Shown here: positions 1 to 9,363 of the stretch, piece by piece
Position numbering within the stretch: the stretch's first letter is position 1
Layout: every line of letters starts with the position of its first letter
Assembly: GCF_014946725.1 (NCBI RefSeq)
Contig: NZ_JACFXY010000004.1
Coordinates: 305,988 to 369,987, forward strand
DNA length: 64,000 bases
Direction of reading: 5' to 3'
From: Mixta mediterraneensis
Lineage (GTDB): Bacteria; Pseudomonadota; Gammaproteobacteria; Enterobacterales; Enterobacteriaceae
Notes under the pieces: model-generated
Seen by the model: the letters and a program-made list of their open reading frames with translations, nothing else
Told to the model about the DNA's origin: nothing
Databases searched by the model: none
Position numbers and translations under genes: made by a program

Positions 1-911
1 CGTCCTTGCCGGTATACCTGCAAATTAACGTTAACCGCATTGAGCAGCGGCGTGTTGATGCCGTTGCGTTTGGCGCGTAACAGCAGATCACCAATCACCT
101 GCGCGGCTTCAATTTCAAAACCCTGCGTTAAATCACGGTACATTGACGATGTCATCGGCGTAGCAGGGTTATTCAGCAATTCATAAATCTTCGCTGTGAT
201 GGCCGGTCGTGGTTGATAGCCATCAGCGCTGATCACCGCGAGGATTTCGCTAAAAATACTTTGCAGCAGTGCTTCGCCGCCTTCTGATTGCAGAACCTGC
301 TGTGTATTACCGCGCGCAAGACAGCACACCGCGCCTAGCGTGCTCAGTAGCAGCCACTTTTCCCATAACTCGCTGATAATATCCGCGGTAAAAAAAGTCT
401 CCACCGTGCTGCTACGCAGCGCAGCATCGACGCGTTGCAGTCGCGCATCGTTATGACCATCCAGCGCACCGTAATAGATCTGATGAAGGGGCGTCATCTG
501 TACCACTTCGCCATGCTCGCCCAGGGTGGCATTGATTTTACACAGGCCGCCAATTACCTGGCGATCGCCAAAGCGTGTACGCAGGGTATCAATATGGCGC
601 ATCCCGTTGAGAACAGGCATGATCAGGGTGTCTGGGCCAACCGCCGGCGCAATATCCTCCATCGCCTGATCGAGACCAAAACTTTTCACCGTCAGGATAA
701 TCAAATCGTAATTACCGTTCAGCGAGCTGGCCTGTACTAATTGTGGCTGCAGCGTTTCATTGCCTTGTGGCGTTTGCAGGATTAGCCCGGTTTTTTGCAG
801 CTGATTAAAGCGGCGCTCACGCACCAGAAAAGTTACATCTTGTCCGGCCTGCGCCAGACGCGCGCCAAAATAACCACCGGTTGCACCGGCTCCAACAATC
901 AAAATGCGCAT
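1..911 (-). CDS. Ketopantoate reductase family protein (PanE/ApbA-like), 3' end outside the window
   Basis: About 303 codons are readable from an ATG at 911 leftwards with no stop before the window edge, so only the last few residues are missing. The N-terminus is a Rossmann NADP-binding motif (MRILIVGAGATGGYFGARLA), followed by LIILTVKSF and a VLNGM segment typical of 2-dehydropantoate 2-reductases. The family reduces 2-ketopantoate or related 2-keto acids with NADPH in the cytoplasm. It lies just downstream of, and in the same orientation as, an alpha-ketoglutaric semialdehyde dehydrogenase. A catabolic 2-keto-acid role is therefore possible instead of pantothenate synthesis, but that is inference. 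Confidence 0.88.
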   Translation of the reverse strand, partial: MRILIVGAGATGGYFGARLAQAGQDVTFLVRERRFNQLQKTGLILQTPQGNETLQPQLVQASSLNGNYDLIILTVKSFGLDQAMEDIAPAVGPDTLIMPVLNGMRHIDTLRTRFGDRQVIGGLCKINATLGEHGEVVQMTPLHQIYYGALDGHNDARLQRVDAALRSSTVETFFTADIISELWEKWLLLSTLGAVCCLARGNTQQVLQSEGGEALLQSIFSEILAVISADGYQPRPAITAKIYELLNNPATPMTSSMYRDLTQGFEIEAAQVIGDLLLRAKRNGINTPLLNAVNVNLQVYRQG

Positions 912-979
912 AATCTTTTTCCTTGCCTGAAAACCCTTACCTTAAAACGCAGCGGCAAGGGTTTCCAGCCATGAAATGC

Positions 980-2515
980 TTATGAATGTGACGCCAGCGG
1001 GAATGGCAGCAGAGCGGTAGGAAAATCCTGATAACATACCGGCCGTAAAAAGCGCTGAATTGCCGTTGCGCCCACTGAGGTGCTGCGCGCATCGCTGGTC
1101 GCCGGGAAAGGACCGCCGTGCACCATGGCATAACCAACATCCACGCCGGTTGGGTAGCCGTTAATAATAATGCGCCCTGTCCGCGCTTCTATGTGAGGTA
1201 ACAGGGTTCGTGCCAGCGGATAATCGGGTTCATTTAGCTGTAGGGTAAAAGTCAGTTGCCCTTCGATCGTCTCAATTACTGATTGTAAAACCGCCTCATC
1301 CTGACAGCGCACCAGCAACGACACGGGGCCAAATATTTCATTTTGCATGGCGGGTTGCGCAAGGAAGGTGTCGGCATCGGTGAGATAAACCTGCGCTTGC
1401 GTCTGATGCGGCGTCGCCGCAGGTTGTCCCGCGCCGAGCAGCCTTACGCCTGACAAGGCGGCCAGCGCTTCACTGTTTTGCTGGCAGGCGCGCTGTATGG
1501 CAGGCGTTAACATCGTGCTGGCGGGTTTTTGTGCCAGCGCTTCGGCAGTGAGCTGGCAAAAGTTTTCCAGCGCCGGGCTGTCCAGAGCCAGAGCGATGCC
1601 AGGATTGGTACAAAACTGTCCTGTGCCTAAGACCAGCGAATCCACATAGCCTTGCGCGATGCTGGCGCTGCGCTGTGCTAACGCAGTGGGGAACAGTAAT
1701 AAAGGGTTAATGCTGCTCATTTCGGCATACACCGGAATTGGGCGCTGACGCTGTTGCGCGCACCTGACCAGCGCCAGCCCGGCATTGCGGGAACCGGTAA
1801 AGCCGACGGCTTGTATCGCTGGATGACTGACTAATGCCTGCCCGCTGTGATGCGATGTACCGTGCAAGAGCGCAAATACCCCAGGCGGAAGCTGACACTG
1901 TTTCACCGCGTCCACGATAGCCTGACCCACCATCTCGCTGGTACCGGGATGGGCCGGATGCGCTTTCACCACGACAGGGCATCCGGCCGCTAACGCCGAG
2001 GCGCTGTCACCGCCAGCAACAGAAAAGGCGAGCGGAAAGTTACTGGCACCAAATACCGCTACCGGGCCGAGCGCTACCTGCCGCTGGCGCAAATCAGGGC
2101 GGGGCAAGGGTTTACGCTCAGGCAGCGCGGTTTCGATTATCGGCGCCAGGAATTCACCGCGTTCAACCACATCGGCAAACATATTCAACTGGCCGATGGT
2201 GCGGGCGCGTTCACCCTCAATGCGGCCACGCGGCAGAGCGGTTTCCTGCATTGCCCGATCAATTAACGCATCGCCAATCGCCAGAATATTATCGCCAATC
2301 TGGCGCAGAAAACGCGCACGCAGCGGAAGATCCCGTTGAGCATACGCGTTAAAAGCCTGTGCCGCGCACTGACAAGCCTGATCAATTTGCGCCGGGCTGG
2401 CCTCATGAAATAGCGGAGGAAGGGCGTTGCCGCTCTCGGCTTCCATCGCCGAAAAAGCCTGCTCCTCACCGCAGAGGCGCAGTCCGTTAATCATGAGTTC
2501 TCCTGATAATGCCAT
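980..2515 (-). CDS. Alpha-ketoglutaric semialdehyde dehydrogenase-type aldehyde dehydrogenase
   Basis: A protein of 511 residues of the aldehyde dehydrogenase superfamily. Visible hallmarks are FGASNFPLAFSVAGGD with VVVKAHPAHPGTSE (cofactor binding), VGFTGSR, AEMSSINPL (general-base Glu region), the catalytic Cys in GTGQFCTNPG, and NEIFGPVSLLV near the C-terminus. This N-terminus and HPAHPGT form are typical of 2,5-dioxovalerate dehydrogenases, which oxidise alpha-ketoglutaric semialdehyde to alpha-ketoglutarate. A GAGGAG ribosome site precedes the ATG at 2515. A second ATG at 2494 also has a GGAGAA site and gives a 504-residue alternative. The neighbouring DapA-family dehydratase and IclR gene support a sugar-acid route. 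Confidence 0.87.
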   Translation of the reverse strand: MALSGELMINGLRLCGEEQAFSAMEAESGNALPPLFHEASPAQIDQACQCAAQAFNAYAQRDLPLRARFLRQIGDNILAIGDALIDRAMQETALPRGRIEGERARTIGQLNMFADVVERGEFLAPIIETALPERKPLPRPDLRQRQVALGPVAVFGASNFPLAFSVAGGDSASALAAGCPVVVKAHPAHPGTSEMVGQAIVDAVKQCQLPPGVFALLHGTSHHSGQALVSHPAIQAVGFTGSRNAGLALVRCAQQRQRPIPVYAEMSSINPLLLFPTALAQRSASIAQGYVDSLVLGTGQFCTNPGIALALDSPALENFCQLTAEALAQKPASTMLTPAIQRACQQNSEALAALSGVRLLGAGQPAATPHQTQAQVYLTDADTFLAQPAMQNEIFGPVSLLVRCQDEAVLQSVIETIEGQLTFTLQLNEPDYPLARTLLPHIEARTGRIIINGYPTGVDVGYAMVHGGPFPATSDARSTSVGATAIQRFLRPVCYQDFPTALLPFPLASHS

Positions 2516-2687
2516 CGTATTCTCCTCAAAGGGGATAATGTTGTAATCAGGCGCAGCAGCGCCACTATGTCAGAATCGTCAAAGCCCGTGGCCCGCATGG
2601 CAAAACTGGCCCATGCGGTCTGGCGGGTAACGAAAGCGTACAGCGCAGCGATCGGGCGTCGGCGAGTCCACCGCTGAAGAGACCTGA

Positions 2688-3545
2688 CTAGTCGGGCAGG
2701 GCGGGCAGATCGCTGCGGCGAGCCACGGATGATGCATGAAGGCCAGGGCGAGGCGGTGTCCAGCCCAGCTCCAGCGAAATTTTGTTCGCCATGTCAATAA
2801 CCAGACTCGCCAGCCCTTCCAGCCGCGCCAGCGGCAATCGTTCGGCCGGGCCAGAGACACTGATAGCCGCAAATACCTGACCGTTTGCAGCACGTACTGG
2901 TGCGCCGATGCAGTGCACGCCCAGTTCGTTTTCTTGCAAATCCAGCGAATAGCCGCGCTCACGAATACGCTGTAAGTCCGCTTCCAGCGCTGGGCCTTCA
3001 GCCAGCGTAAACGGGGTACGCTGTGGCAGTGAATCGTCGATAATTTTGCGAATCAGTCCCGGCGGTTGCCAGGCCAGGAACGCTTTACCTACGCTGGTAC
3101 AGTGCACAGGTGCGGCTTCGATTCGCGTCACCATTGTGTTACCGGTGCTGTTCATTTCCTGGCGCTCAACAAAAGCCATCTGTGCCCCATCAAAGATGCA
3201 TAAATGGGTGCTTTCACCGGTAATCAACTGCAACTGGGCCGCGTAAGGGCGCGCGTGACTGTCAAGATCCAGGTTCTGGATAACCAGATTGCCCAGCTGA
3301 AACAGCTTCATTCCTAGCTTGTAGGTTTCGCGCTTACCATTCTGTTCCAGCAAGCCGATGTCGCGCAGCGAGGACACCAGACGATGCGTCGTGGCACGCG
3401 GTAAACCGGTACGCGCGGCAATATCGGCCGGGGTCAGATTCGCGTCGCGTCGTGAAAAACACTCCAGAATTTGCAGTACCTTCGTCAAACTTTTAATGGC
3501 GGCCTGATTTAAGTTTTTAGCCTGGCTTCCGGCGCTCATTGTCAT
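2688..3545 (-). CDS. IclR-family transcriptional regulator
   Basis: About 285 residues. The N-terminal winged helix-turn-helix covers roughly residues 20-80 (LTPADIAARTGLPRATTHRLVSSL split over the two helices). The IclR effector-binding domain follows, with ENELGVHCIGAPVR and AISVSGPAERL. I chose the ATG at 3545 because a GGAG lies 5-6 bases upstream; a GTG at 3551 would overlap that site. It is divergent from the dehydratase and transporter genes and shares a long intergenic region with them. It probably controls both this side and the sugar-acid operon, acting as a repressor or activator that binds a pathway intermediate. The effector cannot be read from sequence. Confidence 0.9.
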   Translation of the reverse strand: MTMSAGSQAKNLNQAAIKSLTKVLQILECFSRRDANLTPADIAARTGLPRATTHRLVSSLRDIGLLEQNGKRETYKLGMKLFQLGNLVIQNLDLDSHARPYAAQLQLITGESTHLCIFDGAQMAFVERQEMNSTGNTMVTRIEAAPVHCTSVGKAFLAWQPPGLIRKIIDDSLPQRTPFTLAEGPALEADLQRIRERGYSLDLQENELGVHCIGAPVRAANGQVFAAISVSGPAERLPLARLEGLASLVIDMANKISLELGWTPPRPGLHASSVARRSDLPALPD

Positions 3546-4001
3546 ACCCACTCCAGAAATTCAGATACAGAGAAGCGCGGCAGGGTGCCCGCTTACATCA
3601 CAGTATTCTATCATGCTGCCCCTTATACTGAGACGTCTGCGTAAAATAACGCTTTTTCGGTAAAAATTCCCTAAATCCTTCAGATGACCGCCATATTATC
3701 TCGTAATGTGGGATATGGATTTAAATATGACTTTATTAATCCTTATTGTAAAGGCGGCTTTTTTACCGCTTCACCGTCTTTTAGCGTGCTGCTTTTTCAG
3801 GAATATTTCATCTTGTGGCTGTATTTAAAGGTTTTTATCTGATTATTAGAAGGTTGAAGTTGTTATTGGGTTGTGGTTTTTTTTGGCCTTGTTATGTGAT
3901 CTTAATTCCACATTGATAGATTAAATGTTGATCGTTATCTTTTTGTCTCACATTAATTGATTACTGCGAGATGTTATCGCCTAATCAAACGGGAGCAGAA
4001 A
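3546..4001. promoter_or_regulatory. Divergent control region between the IclR regulator and the dehydratase operon
   Basis: About 455 bases, very AT-rich in its right half (3700-3960), with no convincing ORF. It must hold the promoters of both divergent units and the IclR operator. A GGGAG ribosome site lies at 3991-3995. I see no CRP site good enough to call; TGTGATCTTAATTCCACA at about 3895 is only a partial match. Confidence 0.55.
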
Positions 4002-4904
4002 ATGAGTCAGCATAACCACACTGAATTGAAAGCGAAGCTGCGCGGTGTTCTGCCGCCGATTACCATGCCGTTCAATGCGCAGGGCGAACTGGTTCGTGGC
4101 GGACTGAAGCAGCAAATCGACTTTATTATTGATTCGGGGGCCAGTGCCATTGTGGTAGGAGGCAGTACCGGAGAAGGGCATACGCTGTCGGACGAAGAGT
4201 TTCGTCAGGCCATGACCGAAGCTTATGAAGCAAACAATGGACGGGTGCCGTTTATCGCTGGCTTAATTGTTAACAGCACACGTCAGGCTATTGCTCGCGT
4301 GAAAATGCTGGAAGGCATGAAGCTGGATGCGTTACAGGTTACGCCGGTACACTACCTGTTCAAGCCTGATGATGATGCTACCGTTCGCCACTTTCGCGAA
4401 ATCTATGAAGCCACGCAGACGCCCATCCTGATTTACAACGTTATCCCATGGAATTATCTCAGCCTGTCGCTGATGAAACGTATCATGGAAGAAGTGCCGG
4501 GCGTGGTGGGGATGAAACAGAGCGGCGGCGACCTGAAATCCGTGTCTGATCTGCTACTGCGTTGCCCGGATAAAATCATTGTCAGTGGGGTGGATGCGCT
4601 GCTTTATCCTGGTTTTACCATCGGCTGCCAGGGCGCTATATCAGCGCTGACCAGCGCGGTGCCTTCGGTTGTGGCGAAACTCTTCAAGGCAGTGGAGGAG
4701 AATGATCACGTCCCTGCGCGTGATATTCATTCCCGCCTGAATGATTTATGGAACACGTTCCCGCATGACAATCTTCCCGCCTGCGTCAAATATCTGCAAA
4801 GCCTGCAAGGTGTGCCGCTTTATCAGCCTCGTCCGCCAATGCAGCCGGTCAGCGAAGAACTAAAACAAACGATTAAAGCGTCGTTTGACCGTCTGATGCG
4901 CTAA
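4002..4904 (+). CDS. DapA-family sugar-acid dehydratase (5-keto-4-deoxyglucarate or 2-keto-3-deoxypentonate type)
   Basis: 300 residues of the dihydrodipicolinate synthase / N-acetylneuraminate lyase superfamily, a class I Schiff-base TIM barrel. The sequence shows GGSTGEGHTL (carboxylate-binding loop), the catalytic Tyr in LIYNVIPWN and the Schiff-base Lys in VVGMKQSGG. The start is the ATG at 4002 behind GGGAGCAGAA, not an upstream ATT-type start. In this superfamily the dehydratases that make alpha-ketoglutaric semialdehyde from 5-keto-4-deoxyglucarate or L-2-keto-3-deoxyarabonate are regularly encoded beside the dehydrogenase found at 980-2515. A hydroxyproline-pathway deaminase or a plain lyase is an alternative; no proline-type genes are nearby. 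Confidence 0.8.
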   Translation: MSQHNHTELKAKLRGVLPPITMPFNAQGELVRGGLKQQIDFIIDSGASAIVVGGSTGEGHTLSDEEFRQAMTEAYEANNGRVPFIAGLIVNSTRQAIARVKMLEGMKLDALQVTPVHYLFKPDDDATVRHFREIYEATQTPILIYNVIPWNYLSLSLMKRIMEEVPGVVGMKQSGGDLKSVSDLLLRCPDKIIVSGVDALLYPGFTIGCQGAISALTSAVPSVVAKLFKAVEENDHVPARDIHSRLNDLWNTFPHDNLPACVKYLQSLQGVPLYQPRPPMQPVSEELKQTIKASFDRLMR

Positions 4905-4991
4905 CTCACCTGCCTGCGCCATTTTGTGACGCAGGCCATTATAATCATCGCCGCGACCAGCCTGACAGCTGGCGTGGCGGAGGTGCAGAAG

Positions 4992-6332
4992 ATGAAAACT
5001 TACCACTCTACCTCTCTCCCTGCCGAGCAGCGCGAGGCGGCGCCAGTGCCCCAAAAAATTGCCCGACCCAGACACCATCTGCGCTGGGCAATTATCGGCA
5101 TTATCATCTTGCTGACCATCACCAATTATCTTGACCGGGGCAACCTGTCAGTGGCTGCCCCGCAGATAATGCAGGATTTAGGGATCAGTCACGCCATGAT
5201 GGGGGTGATTTTATCCGCCTTTGTCTGGCCTTACGCCATTATGAATTTGCCAACAGGCTGGGCGGTGGATCGCTTCGGCGTCAAATTGCTACTGGCGCTG
5301 GCTGCTGGGTTGTGGTCTCTGGTCGCGATACTGACCGGTTTTGCTCGCAGTATCGGCACGTTTATTGGATTGCGAGTCGCGCTTGGCATCAGTGAAGCGC
5401 CGCTATTTCCGGGGGCGTTAAAAGCGACGGATACCTGGTTTCCTGATCGGGAGAAGGCCGCTGCCACTAGCGCGTATATTGCCGCTACGCAAGTGGGGCT
5501 GGCGCTGGCACCGCCGCTGTCTACTTTGTTGATGGCAGCTTATGGCTGGCCCATGATGTTCATCATTATGGGGGTGATCGGCTTCATCGCATTGGCCGGT
5601 TGGCTGGTGCTGTATCGAGAACCCGATCGGCATCCATGGTTGCATCAAGACGAGCTGCGTTACATCAAAGCAGGGCAGGCCACTGCGCAAGAAGCGGCCG
5701 ATGCACCGCGCGTTACCGTGCGTGAATGGGCTACGTTGTTCAGGCATCCCTCAGTCTGGTACATGGTGACTGGCGGATTTTGTCTGCAATATGTGTTTTG
5801 GTTCTACATAGGCTGGCTGCCAACTTATTTGCAATAGGCGCAGGGCTTTACGTTAAATCGCGCGGGCTGGCTTTCTGCCTTGCCTTATATTGCTGGCGGC
5901 GTAGCGGTATTAATTGGCGGACGTTTTTCAGACCGGCTGGTGATGAAGGGTATTGATCCGTTTAACGCGCGTCGTTTCTCTATTGCGGGTGCTGCGTTGC
6001 TGACCGCGCTGGCGATGTTTATGACCGCGATGGCCAGCGGTCCGGCATTAGCTGTGGCACTGCTGACTTTAGGCATGTTCACTTACAGCCTGTCATCGGG
6101 CAATTACTGGACGCTGGCCGCAGAAGTCGTCACCACCAAAAAATGGGTAGCATCCATTGGCAGTATTCAAAATTTTGGCGGCTTCCTTGGCGGGGCTTTC
6201 GCGCCCGTGGTAACCGGGATTGTTATCGACCGCTTTGGTGGCTTTGTTCCTGCCTTGCTGCTGGCCGGTGTGATGGCGCTGATTTCAGCCGCGATGTATG
6301 GCATTGCGCTGCGTCACCGCTTACCGGTTTAA
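4992..6332 (+). pseudogene. MFS sugar-acid importer (GudP-like) interrupted by an in-frame amber codon
   Basis: Reading from the ATG at 4992 (GGAGG upstream) gives a protein of the anion:cation symporter family of the major facilitator superfamily, with TNYLDRGNLSVAAPQI in helix 1 and GWAVDRFG in loop 2-3. After residue 281 (PTYLQ) a TAG at 5835-5837 stops translation, yet the same frame continues without a break (AQGFTLNRAGWLSALPY) to the natural stop at 6332. The total would be 446 codons, the normal family length. A single C-to-T change (CAG to TAG) explains it. The gene follows the dehydratase by 87 bases and probably imported glucarate, galactarate or a similar acid. Suppression or a sequencing error are the alternatives. 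Confidence 0.85.
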
Positions 6333-6492
6333 GCGATAACAGGCATGATATTAAAGGCAGTGGTCGCCCGGTGCTGCCCGGCATCGGCGGATGTAAAGCC
6401 TTATCACAATTGTCCCGGTCTGGTCTGGCCTTAAGACGTGCGGTTACTCGCTCAAGTAACGCATACACTGACACACTTCCTGGAGAAGCCTG

Positions 6493-7803
6493 ATGAACGC
6501 TCATGAGATCACCGTGACCTCAGAGGTCAGCGCGCCTGCATCCCGCAGCGAGATGCGCAAAATCGTTACTGCCAGCGTAATGGGCACCATTATTGAATAT
6601 TACGATTTCACGCTTTACACCACTGCCACCGCTCTGGTTTTTAACAAAATCTTTTTTCCTGGCGAATCGCCGTTGATCGGATCGCTGGCGGCTTTCGCAA
6701 CCTATTTTGTAGGATATTGTGCCAGGCCGTTAGGCGGTGTGCTGTTTGGGCACTTTGGCGATCGTATCGGCCGTAAGTTCGCCTTGATGATGACGTTATG
6801 TATCATGGGCGCAGGGACTTTCCTGATTGGCTTGATCCCGCCTTATGCGCAAATCGGCGTCTGGGCGCCGGTACTACTGGTGCTGTTGCGCTGCCTACAG
6901 GGCATTGGCATTGGGGGGGAATACGGCGGCGGCATGACGATGGTAGTAGAGCATGCTCCGCCAGAACGGCGCGGATTTTACAGTTCGCTGGTGCATATTG
7001 GTGTTCCTGCGGGTTTTCTCTTGCCGATTATCTTTATTACCCTGCTTAACCTGGCGTTGGATGAAGAGGCGTTTTTATCATGGGGGTGGCGTGTGCCTTT
7101 CCTGTTAAGCCTGATATTGCTGGGAGTCGGTATGTTTATTCGTAGTCAGATTGAGGAAACGCCGGCTTTTAAACGGATGAAGCGGGAAGGGAATCAGGCC
7201 AGACTGCCGGTGATAGAGGCGCTGCGTCATCATCTGCGGGATATTGGTTTTGGTATTGGTGCAAAAATTGCGGAGAGCGGCCTGTTTAATATCTACGCAG
7301 TGTTTGCCATCAGCTATTGTGTCAATGTGTTGGGGTTGAAAAGTCAGGTCATTCTGTTTGCCATTTTACTGGCCTGCCTGCTGGAGTGCTTTACCCTGCC
7401 GTTGTTTGGCTATATGGCCGATCGCTTTGGCAAAAAGCGGGTGTATATCGGCGGCATGATCCTACAGGCGCTGCTGGCATGGCCATTTATGCTGATGCTG
7501 GCAAGCGGCAATCTGGCATGGATTTATCTGGCAATCGCGCTCGGCCTGGCATTAGGCCACGGTAGTACATTTGGCGCACAGGGCGTTTTCTTTTCATCGC
7601 TGTTTCCCGCTCGGGTGAGGTATAGCGGCCTGTCGCTGGTACAGCAAATTGGTCCTATTCTTGGCGGTGGTCTCTCGCCGATGATCGCCACCGCTCTGTT
7701 AGTCAGCGGTGAAGGTGATGGTTGGGTTATTGGTTATATGATACTGATGGCCCTGTTTTCCGCGGGCTGCGCATGGCGGCTGCGCGACGCTTCAGTCCAT
7801 TAA
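6493..7803 (+). CDS. MHS-family MFS transporter (metabolite:H+ symporter)
   Basis: 436 residues and about 12 membrane segments. Diagnostic motifs are GTIIEYYDFTLY in helix 1, CARPLGGVLFGHFGDRIGRK (loop 2-3, the MHS signature), GIGIGGEYGGG in helix 4, and a charged central loop ending in PAFKRMKREG. Relatives include ShiA, ProP and KgtP, which import organic acids, betaines or shikimate with protons. The ribosome site TGGAG lies 8 bases upstream. It sits 160 bases after the broken MFS importer in the same direction and may now be the only working uptake route of this cluster. The substrate cannot be read from sequence. Confidence 0.88.
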   Translation: MNAHEITVTSEVSAPASRSEMRKIVTASVMGTIIEYYDFTLYTTATALVFNKIFFPGESPLIGSLAAFATYFVGYCARPLGGVLFGHFGDRIGRKFALMMTLCIMGAGTFLIGLIPPYAQIGVWAPVLLVLLRCLQGIGIGGEYGGGMTMVVEHAPPERRGFYSSLVHIGVPAGFLLPIIFITLLNLALDEEAFLSWGWRVPFLLSLILLGVGMFIRSQIEETPAFKRMKREGNQARLPVIEALRHHLRDIGFGIGAKIAESGLFNIYAVFAISYCVNVLGLKSQVILFAILLACLLECFTLPLFGYMADRFGKKRVYIGGMILQALLAWPFMLMLASGNLAWIYLAIALGLALGHGSTFGAQGVFFSSLFPARVRYSGLSLVQQIGPILGGGLSPMIATALLVSGEGDGWVIGYMILMALFSAGCAWRLRDASVH

Positions 7804-8021
7804 GCCACCTACGCTCTCAACTCAGCAGGCCGGGGTTTCGCTGTTTTGCCTGGCGAAATTCCGGCAATAACAAGGCGTTATTTCTCTGAGCTTCGTCGAA
7901 AAACTCGAATGTGCGGTTGAAAGAAATTGACTATCAGTTGCGGTCTGACTGGCGTAACCTTTTTTCATCAAACATTGTTTTATGACGCGAGGGCATAACG
8001 TGCCCGCCGGAGAAGTCATCC

Positions 8022-9044
8022 ATGAAAAAAATTGGTTTTTTATCTTTCGGACACTGGACGCCGTCTTCGCAGTCGGCGACACGCTCGGCGCAGGATGTGT
8101 TGCTGCAATCAATCGATTTAGCCGTCGCGGCTGAAGAGGCCGGCGCAGACGGTGCTTATTTCCGTGTACATCACTTTGCCCGCCAGCTAAGCTCGCCCTT
8201 TCCGCTGCTGGCGGCTATTGGCGCACGCACCCGGAAAATTGAAATCGGCACCGGTGTGATTGATATGCGCTATGAAAATCCGCTGTATATGGTGGAGGAT
8301 GCCAGTGCCGCTGACCTGATTGCCAGTGGTCGCCTGCAATTAGGGATTAGTCGCGGATCGCCTGAGCAGGTGATTGATGGCTGGCGTTATTTTGGCTATG
8401 TGCCGCAGGAAGGCGAATCCGATGCGGATATGGGGCGACGTCATACCGAAGTCTTCCTTGATGCGCTGCGTGGTGAAGGTTTTGCTAAACCCAACCCGCA
8501 GCCGATGTTTCCAAACCCGCCAGGTTTGTTGCGTCTTGAGCCGCTGTCGGCAGGTTTGCGCGATCGCATCTGGTGGGGTTCTGGTTCCAACGCCACCGCC
8601 GAATGGGCAGCAAAAATGGGCATGAACCTGCAAAGTTCTACCCTGAAAGATGATGAGACCGGGGAGCCTTTCCATATTCAGCAGGCGAAGCAGATACGTG
8701 CCTATCGTGAAGCCTGGAAAGCGGCGGGGCATACGCGCGAGCCGCGCGTCTCCGTAAGCCGCAGCATTTTTGCCCTGATAAATGACCAGGACCGCGCCTA
8801 TTTTGGCCGCAGTGGGCAGGAGCAGGATTCAGTGGGTTTCCTTGACGAGAAAACCCGTGCCATTTTTGGCCGTAGCTACGCGGCAGAGCCGGAAGCGCTC
8901 ATCAAACAGTTAGCACAGGATGAAGCCATCGCTGAAGCGGATACGCTACTGCTTACCGTGCCAAATCAGCTCGGTGTGGCCTACAACGCGCATGTGATCG
9001 AATCGATTCTGAAATACATTGCGCCGGAATTAGGCTGGCGTTAA
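8022..9044 (+). CDS. LLM-class (luciferase-like) flavin-dependent oxidoreductase
   Basis: 340 residues of the bacterial luciferase-like TIM-barrel superfamily. IDLAVAAEEAGADGAYFRVHHF and IGARTRKIEIGTGVIDMRYENPL are the conserved first two thirds of the fold, and LQLGISRGSPEQ follows. These enzymes use reduced FMN or F420 to oxygenate or reduce small organics, and enteric members are mostly uncharacterised. A GGAGAA site precedes the ATG at 8022. It has its own 218-base upstream region and ends 32 bases before a strong hairpin terminator, so it is probably a single-gene unit. A link to the neighbouring sugar-acid cluster is not demonstrated. Confidence 0.85.
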   Translation: MKKIGFLSFGHWTPSSQSATRSAQDVLLQSIDLAVAAEEAGADGAYFRVHHFARQLSSPFPLLAAIGARTRKIEIGTGVIDMRYENPLYMVEDASAADLIASGRLQLGISRGSPEQVIDGWRYFGYVPQEGESDADMGRRHTEVFLDALRGEGFAKPNPQPMFPNPPGLLRLEPLSAGLRDRIWWGSGSNATAEWAAKMGMNLQSSTLKDDETGEPFHIQQAKQIRAYREAWKAAGHTREPRVSVSRSIFALINDQDRAYFGRSGQEQDSVGFLDEKTRAIFGRSYAAEPEALIKQLAQDEAIAEADTLLLTVPNQLGVAYNAHVIESILKYIAPELGWR

Positions 9045-9075
9045 CGCTGTCCAACGGGCAGGAATCACGCCCATG

Positions 9076-9111
9076 AAAAAGCCCGCTCAGGTTTGCCTGA
9101 GCGGGCTTTTT
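9076..9111 (+). terminator. Rho-independent terminator after the luciferase-like gene
   Basis: The hairpin is AAGCCCGCTCAGG, a short TTTG loop, then CCTGAGCGGGCTT, with an A run before and a T run after, so it could work on both strands. Almost the same stem reappears at 20977-21011. Confidence 0.85.
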
Positions 9112-9363
9112 ACTCCCTTCTCAGCCCGTGTTGCGTGCGGCTTGCAACACGCGGGCATCGCTTGCAGATGGTTTATCAGACACTGTTTTCTGTATAAATG
9201 GCTCATCCATTACCCTTACAGAGCAAGACGGCACCGTCATAAGTGGATGATCTCTACTCCATCTGTTCATTTTTCGAAAACAACTTGGTTATTATTATTC
9301 ATTTTCTATCATGATTTCCGCCGCGTATGGTGAGGTTAACTTTCAGCACAACCGGGAATTATC
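9112..9363. other. Non-coding leader of the sad-like gene
   Basis: About 250 bases, AT-rich towards the right end. It should contain the promoter of the aldehyde dehydrogenase that starts at 9364. No operator is recognisable. Confidence 0.4.

Noticed and set aside
435..740. Plus-strand ORF of 101 codons inside the ketopantoate reductase-like gene
   Set aside because: It is antisense to a clearly conserved coding frame and has no family features.
7839..7870. Sigma-54 promoter before the luciferase-like gene (TGGCGAAATTCCGGCA)
   Set aside because: GG and GC are 10 bases apart, but the -12 box is CGGC and not TTGC, and no NtrC-like site is near.
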